Assembly: GCA_003996215.1 (NCBI GenBank)
Contig: QJPP01000275.1
Coordinates: 1-64,000, forward strand
DNA: 64,000 bases
Direction of reading: 5' to 3'
From: Jaltomata sinuosa
Taxonomy: Eukaryota > Streptophyta > Magnoliopsida > Solanales > Solanaceae
Position numbers and translations under genes: made by a program. The notes under the pieces were generated by a model. That model ran no database searches. It was not told the DNA's origin and worked only from the letters and a program-made list of their open reading frames with translations. Shown here one piece after another: positions 35,301 to 47,300 of this stretch (positions are counted from its first letter, which is position 1; each line of letters opens with the position of its first letter).

Positions 35301-38300
35301 CTGCATCAGGACACGCTTTAGATATAAAATAGAAATTGCCTAATACGAATATTTGCCAGAATAAAGTCTGCAGTCCTCATTTCTTTTTCCTGGTTAAAAA
35401 GCAGTTATTCCCTCCAATTATACTTGGAACCCCATTCATAAATTCAATTTATCCGTTTACCAGCATAGACTCAAAAGGATTCTCTGTCACTTATAAGGAT
35501 AATGAAATAAGTTATATTTTTGTTACAGATCCAGTAACTAGAGATATTAATGCCTTGATTGATATGAAGCAAAGACATGTAGATTCTTTGCAACTAGAAT
35601 TGTTTAGTCTAAATATATTTGATTCTCTAAATTCTGCAAAAGTAAGGGAAAAAATTAAATTGATTTCCCAACAAATTGCCATTGATATTTGTGCAGATCA
35701 CCCCAGTGCTTTTTGGAATCGAAAAAAGCATATTGTCACCCTTCCGTATAAAGATGATTTTTCGGAAGATAATATTCCTATTAAATCACGTCCCTGTCAA
35801 ATGAACGCTGAGTTAGTAGAATTCTGCAAAAAGGAAATTGATAATTTATTGCAAAAGGGTTTGATCAAACAAATCTCCCTGGTCATGCACTGCATTCTAT
35901 GTTAATAATGCTGCAGAAAAGGAGCGAGGTGCTCCTAGATTGGTTATTAATTATAAACCATTGAACAAATATTTAAAATGGATAAGGTATCCTATCCCCA
36001 ATAAAAAAGATTTATTATCAAGATTATATGATGCCAATATATTTTCTAAATTTGATTTAAAATCAGGTTATTGGCAGGTACAAATATTTAAAGAGCATAC
36101 TTATAGAACTGCTTTTAATGTTCCATTTGGGCAATATGAATGGAATATCATGCCTTTTGGTTTGAAAAATGCCCCATCTGAATTTCAAAAAATTAGGAAT
36201 GATATTTTTAATCCATATTTGGATTTTATCATTGTTTATATTGATGATATTTTGGTTTTTTCCAAAACATTTGAAATGCATATAAAGCATCTTGATATGT
36301 TTAAAAAGATTGTCATCCAGAATGGTTTGGTTATCTCAAAACCAAAAATGAGTTTGTTCCAAACTAATGTCCGATTTCTAGGACATCATATTTGTCAAGG
36401 AAAGATTACTCCAATTCAAAGATCGATTGAATTTGCATCAAAATTTCCTGATGTCATCACTGATAGAACTCAGTTACAAAGGTTCTTGGGAAGCTTAAAT
36501 TATATATCCCCATTCTATAAAAATCTATCTCGTGATTTAGCCCCTTTATATGATAGGCTGAAAAAGAATTATAAATCACCTTGGACTGATAGTCATACCA
36601 CTTTGGTACAAAATATTAAGGTTCGTGTTCAAGCTTTGCCTTGTTTAACTCTTGCTAACCCTGCTTGGCAAAAAATTATTGAGACAGATGCGTCTAATAT
36701 TGGTTATGGTGGGATATTGAAACAAATAAATCGCAACGATAAAAATGAGTATCTAATAAGATTTCACTCTGGAAAATGGACTGAAGCCCAAAAAAAATAT
36801 GCCACCGTGGCCCATGAAATGCTTTACATTGTTAAATGTGTTTTGAAATTTCAAGACGATCTTTATAATCAAAAGTTTTTAATAAAAACTGATGCTCAAT
36901 CGGTTAAATATATGTTTAACAAAGATTTCAAACACGATGCTTCCAAAATAATATTTGCAAGGTGACAAGCTCAATTAGCCCCTTTTGATTTTGAAATCAT
37001 TTATAAAAAAGAAGTTGATAACTCTTTACCGGATTTCTTGTCTAGAGAATATCTACAATAATGATTATCTATTACTGTGTATACAGGATGGATCCCCCGT
37101 GGATCACTAAAGGAAGGTGAAGAGGAAGGGGAAGATCATCTCCAAACTCACAAGGGAGGTCATACTCCCAAGCATCATCATCAGGATCGTTATACGGATC
37201 CTCGTCAAAACTCCCTGTTATACAGAGAGGAAAAATGAACCTGTATAATGAGAAGATTTCTCAGAAGGATGAATCATCCATTAATTTAAAGGATATTCCT
37301 GAAAACAGTCCGTTATACGGACCCCTAAAGGCTTACTTGGCCACTTAAAAGCAAGGATATACCTTTGCTTCTGTTGCTAAAAAGGATATTGATGATATCA
37401 AATCCTTCGAAAGATACCAAAAAGAGAAATTATATTTCTCTTAGAAAATTCTGACATTTAGATAAACAATGAACCTTGGAAGATACTCCAAAGGTATCTA
37501 ATCGATGGTTTATACTACCCAGGTGAGTCATACAAAACTCGAAACTATTATTAATCCATTCTGATAAATACGGGAAGTGCAGAGTTTCAGCATTTCTCAG
37601 GATACCATACTAATGAGACTGTTTATAACTTCTCGAAAATTATTATTAAACGGATTATATCCGTCAAAGAATGGGGTATATCCACCATGAGAGAAAGGCA
37701 GATAAGCCTCAATCAGTCCAGCATGAATTTCACGTATTAGGACTATATTCAGGCATTTGATAAAGTGCTTTATTATAATAATGACAGACAAAAGCATACT
37801 TGGTTTATAAAGGTATGTGCGAAGATATTCGCCGAACCAATTCCGACATGGTTCCTAAAATGGTGGTCATACCACGGTCCTACGGTTAAGATACTACCAT
37901 ATGAATTTCTGAAGTTATACAAGGAATGGGTGAAGATTTCACCCGATGTTAACGATCTTTACATAACAGACCATATTTTGCTACCCCGAAAGAATTAATC
38001 AAATTTATTTCTTTATCGAATTTTCGATCCCATGGATTCATAAATTGAGCCCCGAAGTAGGCTACATTGAGGATCAAATCCCTTGCCTTTATAGGGCATT
38101 CTATAACAATTTCTGGGATAAATTAACAAAGATCAACCCCCAGACTGAAGTTATGCATGGCCAAGAGTTGATAGACTTCATTACTGATAAAATTCAACAC
38201 TATATCAAAACTCCTAGAAAAGAAGTCATGGAGCAACCTTCGGTGAAACATATGGCTAGGAAGATTTCCTACCAAGAAGGAGACAAAGACAAAATGATTA

Positions 38301-41300
38301 ATGATTATCGAAGAAGTAAAAAGAAATCTTCTTCAAAATATATCGCCAATAGATAAATCGGATACTTCGATGAGAAGTGCGACGAGCGATGAGGAGGCAG
38401 TTGAAGAAGCTCAGCCAGCAGAAACAGACAAAATACTGTCAGCATACGAAATTGAAGATGCAGAAGAATTTCTGCAACGAATGAAAGTCATAGATGAAAG
38501 ACATGGCAAACAGGTCAAGAAACAACAATAATGGAAGACAGGACACCTATCAGTAGATACACTGTTACAACAGGAGATATACTGTTGCTCTACAATAGAT
38601 ACATTGTACAGGGACCCTGTGGAGCAACAATATATCTCCTGTTGTAACAGTGTATCTCCTTTTGAGTCTATGGCAGAGAATCAGTATAATTACCTACATA
38701 TTGGTATGGTTCAAATTGCTTTTAAGCCTTTGACCCTTAAAGAGTTACCTGAAACGTTTTTAGGAGCTTTAAAAGATGCTAGAAATTTAAATTTTAGACA
38801 ATCTTTAATGGGTTCAATCGAATCTACTGTAGCCTATGGTCCAGTATATTTCAATACGCAACCCAATCTGCAATTATCTCTTTCTGATGTTAATATTCTT
38901 GAGGCTTTGACATTAAATGTTAAAACGCATGGTTATAATTATGTGCCTGGTTCAGAACTTATAAGTTTATCTTATAGAATTTATTTTAAATTATTATCTA
39001 CTTTAAATCCAATATATAAGTTATACGATACATCTGATCAAACTATATTGGTGGAAACCAATTGATTCTTTGCAACTTGAATTATTTAGTTTAAATATAT
39101 TTGATACTTTGAAATCTACCAAAGTACAAGAAAAAATAAAATTAATTTCTTAGCAGATGGCCATTGATATTTGTGCCGATCATCCTAGTGCTTTTTGGAA
39201 TAGAAAAAAACATATTGTGACTCTTCCATATGAAGAAGGCTTCTCTGAGGATAATATTCCTACCAAATCTCGTCCTTGCCAGATGAACGCCGAATTGGTT
39301 GAATTCTGCAAAAGAGAAATTGATATGTTATTACAAAAGGGTTTGATAAAACCTTCAAAATCCCCTTGGTCTTGCACTGCCTTTTATGTTAATAATGCGG
39401 CAGAAAAAGAACGTGGTGTACCCAGGTTAGTAATAAATTACAAACCATTAAACAAGTATCTTAAATGGATTCGATACCCTATCCCTAATAAAAGGGATTT
39501 ACTTTCAAGATTATATGATGCTAACATCTTTTCAAAATTTGATTTGAAGTCAGGATATTGGCAGATTCAGATTTTCAAAAAGCATTCTTATAGAACAGCT
39601 TTCAACGTCCCATTTGGACAATATGAGTGGAACGTTATGCCTTTCGGTTTAAAGAACGCTCCTTCAGAATTCCAGAAAATCATGAATGATATTTTCAATC
39701 CCTATTTAGACTTCATCATAGTCTATATTGATGATATTTTGATTTATTCCAAGACTTTGGAAACTCATATCAAACACCTAGACGTGTTTAAAAAAATTGT
39801 GATTCAAAATGGTTTGGTGATTTCTAAACCAAAAATGAGTCTTTTCCAAACTAGTGGCCGATTTCTTGGACATCTTATTTGTCAAGGGAAAGTAACCCCT
39901 ATTCAGAGATCTATTGATTTCACTTCAAAATTTCCTGATGTCATCACAGATAGAACCCAGCTTCAGAGGTTCTTGGGAAGTTTGAATTATATTTCTCCCT
40001 TTTACAAAAATCTTTCTAAAGATTTAGCCCCTTTATATGATAGACTTAAAAAGGATCAGAAAAAGCCTTGGACTACTAGTCTCACCGACTTGGTTAAAAA
40101 TATCAAAGTCAGGGTTAAAACCTTGCCTTGTCTGACTCTGGCTAATCCTAGCTGGGAAAAGATTATAGAGACCGATGCATCCAACATCGGCTATGGAGGA
40201 ATTTTAAAACAGATCAATTCGAATGACAAGAATGAATATTTGATTCGTTTTCATTCGGGAAAATGGAGCGATGCTCAGAAAAAATATGCTACGGTAGCAC
40301 ATGAAATGTTAACCATAGTTAAATGTGTTCTAAAATTTCAAGATGATTTATACAATCAAAAGTTTTTGATAAAAACAGATGCTCAATCAGTAAAGTATAT
40401 GTTTGATAAAGATTTCAAACATGATGCCTCAAAATTAATGTTCGCTAAATGGCAAGCTCAACTAGCTCCTTTTGATTTCGATATTCATTATAAAAAGGGA
40501 AGCAATAATTCTCTCCCGGATTTTTTATCTCGTGAATAGCTTTCGCAATGAGCTACCTAGTCTCGTTCTTTCCTGAAAAAACTCTTTTAACCATGTTAAA
40601 GATTGTTCCTCTTAATAGAGATTTACAGGAACTTATTATATGGAAAGTTATAGACAGCATAATAATGGACACCTTATTATATTAGTTATATGAGGAAGTT
40701 ATCAATTTAGAAGAAGAAAGATATTTCCATGATAATGTTGATGTTTATGAATATAACTAAAATGTTTCATTACAGGATGGACCCTCCTTGGGTAACCAAG
40801 GTTAGAGGCCGAGGAAACAGAGGGAGAGGAAGGGGAAGATCGTCCCCCTCATCATCAGGATCGTCATATGGATCCTCCTCACGTCCCCCAGTTATACAAA
40901 ATTATGGATTGAGTTTGATAAACTCAAAAAATACTCCGGCTGCAAGTTCAACATCAATAAACTTGGAAGATATTCCAGCAACTGATCCATTATATGATCG
41001 ACTACAAGAATATCTATCACAAAAGCAAAAAAATACTTTTGCATCTGTAGCCAAGGAAGAGGCTGATGATACCTCAACTTACGAAAAGATTCCAAAGAGA
41101 GAAATGATATTTCTCCTAAAAAACTCTGATAATCAGAGAAAAGAAGAACCTTGGAAGATATTTCAAAGGTATTTAATTAATGGATTGTACTTTCCGGCTG
41201 AGTCATACAAAACCCGATCTTACTATGAGACAATTCTCATAACTACAGGAAGTGCCGAATTTCAGCATTTCAGCGGATATAATGCAGATGAGAACGTTTA

Positions 41301-44300
41301 TAACTTCTCAAAAATGATAATTAAGCAGATTATATCTGTTGAAGATTGGGGTATATCACAATGAAGGAAAGGCAGATAAGCCTGAAAGGCGTGCCCATGA
41401 ATTTCACATACTGGGACTACATCCATGCCTTTGATAAAGCTCTCATTTATAATAATGAGAAGCATAAACACACCTGGTTCCTAAAAATTTGTGCGAAGAT
41501 ATTCGAGATCCAGTACATATTGTTATTAAACCCATGTGTCTAGCAGTTCTAACCGGGTAAAGACGCCCTTTTTCTCCTTTTAACGGGCTTGAGACCACGA
41601 CTGGCTAGATGGAGTCACTAAGACAAAGCTAATAGCAATAGTATCGGATCTGACTGTGCCACCATCTCGGAACCAAGTCAAGAAACCATATATAAATTTG
41701 TTTATATCTAGATAAAGTCTAGATCTTTCATGGTAAATATAAAAGCGAAGTTAGTTATTCGACATAGATACAACTCTGTTTAGCCGGACATAGTCACGGC
41801 GTTGCTCGGAAATAATAAAAAGTATATAATAAAGACAAAGTAATTACCTTGAAACACTTTCTTGTATTTACTCCGGTTGGTATCCGACAAACTTTACAAT
41901 ATTAGAGAGAAGGGGGAGTAGAGAGAGAAAAACTAGAAATGGTTCTAAAAACCTTCTTGCTAAACCAACGAAAGACTCCCTTATTTATAGGAAAATATAA
42001 GACATAAGGAATCTTTCTACAGTACAGATGGGACCCATTCTGTCCCTTACACAGTGTATTTACTGTAGTCGAACATATCATGTATCTTTTGTAATAACAG
42101 TGTATCTACTGTTGAACATATTATGTTTCTTTTGAAATAACAAATCATCCACTCTTATCTTTTCCCTTTAGCCTCCGCAAAAATTCTTCTGCCTTTTCCA
42201 GCATATCTTCTGGAGTAGATTCGCTCATTTGAGCTTCCTGTATATCTGCTATATTATCGCTGGTCTCACTCCTCATTGAGGTGTCAGATTTCTCATATTG
42301 TGTTATATTAAGGAGCAGATTTTTTCTGACTTCGTCAAGATATTTCTTGATCATTTCTTCTTTGTCTCCATCTTGAACGGAGATTCTTCTAGCCATGTTA
42401 CGGACTGAGTTGTCTTGCACAATAATATCTTTTTGAGGTGCAAGGTTGTATTCTTGGATCTTAGCTTTAATAAGATCTATTAACTCTTGCCCATATAATG
42501 CTTTTGTTGTGGGATCACGCTTCATTAGCTTATCCCAAAAATTATTATAAAAATTCCGATATAAACAGGGAATTTGTTCTTCTGTATAGTCCACTTCCGG
42601 GGTCCATTTATGAATCCACGGGATGGAGAATTCAATAAAATAATATATCTGATCAATTTTGTCCATATAACAAATATGATCCGCGAGGAATATCTCGTTG
42701 AGTTTGGGTGATACTTTCGCCCATTCTTTGTATAACTTGAAAAACGGGTCCGGCAAAATTTTAGTTGTTGGACCGTGGTATGACCACCAATTAAGGAACC
42801 AATTAGGAATTGGTTCTGCGAATATCTTCGCACAAATTTTTAGGAACCAGGTGTGTTTATGCTTCTCATTATTATAAATGAGAGCTTTATCAAAGGCATG
42901 GATGTAGTCCCAGTATGTGAAATTCATGGGCACGCCTTTCAGGCTTATCTGCCTTTCCTTCATTGTGATATACCCCAATCTTCAACAGATATAATCTGCT
43001 TAATTATCATTTTTGAGAAGTTATAAACGTTCTCATCTGCGTTATATCCGCTGAAATGCTGAAATTCGGCACTTCCTGTAGTTATGAGAATTGTCTCATA
43101 GTAAGATCGGGTTTTGTATGACTCAGCCGGAAAGTACAATCCATTAATTAAATACCTTTGGAATATCTTCCAAGGTTCTTCTTTTCTCTGATTATCAGAG
43201 TTTTTTAGGAGAAATATCATTTCTCTCTTTGGAATCTTTTCGTAAGTTGAGGTATCATCAGCCTCTTCCTTGGCTACAGATGCAAAAGTATTTTTTTTCT
43301 TTTGTGATAGATATTCTTGTAGTCGATCATATAATGGATCAGTTGCTGGACTATCTTCCAAGTTTATTGATGCTGAACTTGCAGCCGGAGTATTTTTTGA
43401 GTTTATCAAACTCAATCCATAATTTTGTATAACTGGGGGACGTGAGGAGGATCCTGATGATGAGGGGGACGATCTTCCCCTTCCTCTCCCTCTGTTTCCT
43501 CGGCCTCTAACCTTGGTTACCCAAGGAGGGTCCATCCTGTAATGAAACATTTGAGTTATATTTATAAACATCAACATTATCATGGAAATATCTTTCTTCT
43601 TCTAAATTGATAACTTCCTCATATAACTCATATAATAAGGTGTCCATTATTATGTTGTCTATAACTTTCCATATAATAAGTTCCTGTAAATCTCTATTAA
43701 GAGGAACAATCTTTAATATGGTTAAAAGTGTTTTTTCAGGAAAGAACGAGACTAGGTAGCTCATTGCGAAAGCTATTCACGAGATAAAAAATCCGGGAGA
43801 GAATTATTGCTTCCCTTTTTATAATGAATATCGAAATCAAAAGGAGCTAGTTGAGCTTGCCATCTAGCGAACGTTAGATTTGAGGCATCATGTTTGAAAT
43901 CTTTATCAAACATATACTTTACTGATTGAGCATCTGTTTTTATCAAAAACTTTTGATTGTATAAATCATATTGAAATTTTAGAACACATTTAACTATGGT
44001 TAACATTTCATGTGCTACCGTAGCATATTTTTTCTGAGCATCGCTCCATTTTCCCGAATGAAAACGAATCAACTATTCATTCTTGTCATTCGGATTGATC
44101 TGTTTTAAAATTCCTCCATAGCCAATGTTGGATGCATCGGTCTCTATAATCTTTTCCCAGCTAGGATTAGCCAGAGTCAGACAAGGCAAGGTTTTAACCC
44201 TGACTTTGATATTTTTAACCAAGTCGGTGAGACTAGTAGTCCAAGGCTTTTTCTGATCCTTTTTAAGTCTATCATATAAAGGGGCTAAATCTTTAGAAAG

Positions 44301-47300
44301 ATTTTTGTAAAAGGGAGAAATATAATTCAAACTTCCCAAGAACCTCTGAAGCTGGGTTCTATCTGTGATGACATCAGGAAATTTTGAAGTGAAATCAATA
44401 GATCTCTGAATAGGGGTTACTTTCCCTTGACAAATAAGATGTCCAAGAAATCGGCCACTAGTTTGGAAAAGACTCATTTTTGGTTTAGAAATCACCAAAC
44501 CATTTTGAATCACAATTTTTTTAAACACGTCTAGGTGTTTGATATGAGTTTCCAAAGTCTTGGAATAAATCAAAATATCATCAATATAGACTATGATGAA
44601 GTCTAAATAGGGATTGAAAATATCATTCATGATTTTCTGGAATTCTGAAGGAGCGTTCTTTAAACCGAAAGGCATAACGTTCCACTCATATTGTCCAAAT
44701 GGGACGTTGAAAGCTGTTCTATAAGAATGCTTTTTGAAAATCTGAATCTGCCAATATCCTGACTTCAAATCAAATTTTGAAAAGATGTTAGCATCATATA
44801 ATCTTGAAAGTAAATCCCTTTTATTAGGGATAGGGTATCGAATCCATTTAAGATACTTGTTTAATGGTTTGTAATTTATTACTAACCTGGGTACACCACG
44901 TTCTTTTTCTGCCGCATTATTAACATAAAAGGCAGTGCAAGACCAAGGGGATTTTGAAGGTTTTATCAAACCCTTTTGTAATAACATATCAATTTCTCTT
45001 TTGCAGAATTCAACCAATTCGGCGTTCATCTGGCAAGGACGAGATTTGGTAGGAATATTATCCTCAGAGAAGCCTTCTTCATATGGAAGAGTCACAATAT
45101 GTTTTTTTCTATTCCAAAAAGCACTAGGATGGTCGGCACAAATATCAATGGCCATCTGCTCAGAAATTAATTTTATTTTTTCTTGTACTTTGGTAGATTT
45201 CAAAGTATCGAATATATTTAAACTAAATAATTCAAGTTGCAGAGAATCAATATGCCTTTGTTTCATATTAATTAAGGCATTTATATCACGGGAAACTGGA
45301 TCAGTGACAAACGTATAACGGATGTCTTGTCCTTTATAGTAGCCGAAAAGCCATCAGCCGTTATGCTAGTGAAAGGATAAATCGCATTTATAAAAGGAGT
45401 TCCAAGTATAATTGGAGGGTATAACTGATTTTTTACCAAGAAAAAAAAGTGAGGAATACACACTTTATTTTGGCAAATTCGTGTATTAGGCAATTTGTAT
45501 TTTATATCAAGGGCATGACCTGAAGCTGATCTGACCATATGAGTTGTTTTTTCAAAATATTTTGTTGGCACAAGGCCTTCTTGAATACAACTTACGTCGG
45601 CCCCGCTATCAATCATGGCTATCTCTGTTATAGAAAAAGTATTATCAATTAAAATGGTGTATTTAACAAACCATTTGTGGGCAGTAACAATTTGCATCAT
45701 TCCCAAAAACATGTTTTGCCTATTATCAATAGTAATAGGTTTGGTCAAAGTAATATCTTTGACAATACCTTTACCTTTGCTATCAGCTTTTTCAATTTAA
45801 GAAAGGCGGTGATCACATATAATCTGATTTTGCTTAAGCGCCTTGATCTCCCTTTTCAAATTTTCAACTTCTCCTTTTAAATCATCAAAAGAAGTATCTC
45901 GTATAACAACAGGTTGTCTTACTAGTCTATTATTAACTTCAGACAAAGAATAAGGAGCAGAATAATCCTGCTCAAAATCATTTTTTGATCCAAAAGAATT
46001 TCAGGAACTAGCTTTGTTATTAGCAGCCAGCTGAATGATTTTTTCACGAAGATTATTATCAGTTACTTCCTTTAGTAATTCTATCACATTATCAGAAGTA
46101 ATGGTAAGTAAATTCATGTCTTCAAATTGCGATTGAAGTTTATAAAACTCATCATTTTCGCAATGACAAATATCGCCTTGGCATTTACAAGCTTCAGCCG
46201 GGGCTGTCTGGTTATTTCCAGATGATTCAGGTTGATCTACTTCTTCCTGTGAACTAGAATCAGAATCATAATCTGACTCAGAACCTGAAGTGTATAAAAA
46301 GCTATAAATCTTATCATGAATATCTTCATCCAGTTCTAAAGCTTTGAGCTTCTCAAGCTTACAGTTGGGAGCTATGTGACCAAATTTTCCGCATTTATAG
46401 CACTTGATCTTTGCGAGTTCACGCCTAGACCTATTTTTTGTAAATCTATGAGACTTACGATGAGCTTTTCGCTCTTCTCTTTCTTCCCTAGACCTTCGTC
46501 TAGATCTTTTTTTTCTATAATGACTATTATGATCTAAATCTCTAGCCTTTTTGTGCTTATTAGCAGTGGTATCAGGTAAACCAAACTGAGTACAGAAATC
46601 TCCTAATTGGGATCTTTCTCTAAGCTTGTCAATCTTAAGCTGTCTGGATAGTTTCAATTCGTTGCACAAGTTGATACCTTCTTGAGTGCAAACTCCTATA
46701 AGTTTTCCATAGGTGTAAGAGTTGTAAAGGATAGTCCCTTGCGGATTCCTTATAGACTTTTTAACTCTCTCGGCAAATAAAGGTGGTAAGCCGTCTATGA
46801 ACTTAGCTTTCCAGTGCTCAAGACCGTTTTCGGGTAATTCCATTACTCGGCTTAAATAAGTATCTTTATACCATCTGAATTCTCCTAAATGTCTACATCG
46901 TAGACCATTTAATAGGGAACGGACAGTTTCATATTGGTTGGTAAATCTACCATTAAAATGTTCTAGGATGGTTAAGACTCATCCGCCCCAGATAAACTAC
47001 CCACCTCGCAGTGTCCCGCCTCCCCCCGAATGATCGGTGTGGCGGTTAGGCATCCTTAAGTGTATAAACTGCGTCTTCTCTATTTCTGGTTAAAACCATT
47101 CCTAAGTTGTCAACACCTTCATTGTCGGCAATGGCATTTATAACCGCAGCCTTAGCTTCAATACTCATATAATTATCCCACCAGCCTCTTAATTGACCAG
47201 TGAAACCTGCAATAATCATTTTGCAAATATTTCTATCTGTATTTTTGGTACTTTTACAGATAGTTGCGTACATAACTATGAACAAGAACAGTAAGCTGTC

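Larger units (their letters stand above)
39061..41505 (+). repeat. Left arm of 2.4-kb viral inverted repeat
   Basis: Reverse complement of 42819-45251. Arm lengths are 2445 and 2433 bp; the only indel I see is 12 bp in the Ser-rich part of ORF4 (SGSSYGSSSRPP versus SGSSSRPP). Spacer 41506-42818, 1313 bp. Confidence 0.93.

Noticed and set aside
41506..41900. tRNA-Met primer site in the viral leader
   Set aside because: I looked for TGGTATCAGAGC in all leader copies and found only partial matches such as TTGGTATCCGAC near 41878 on the strand opposite to the leader; not called.
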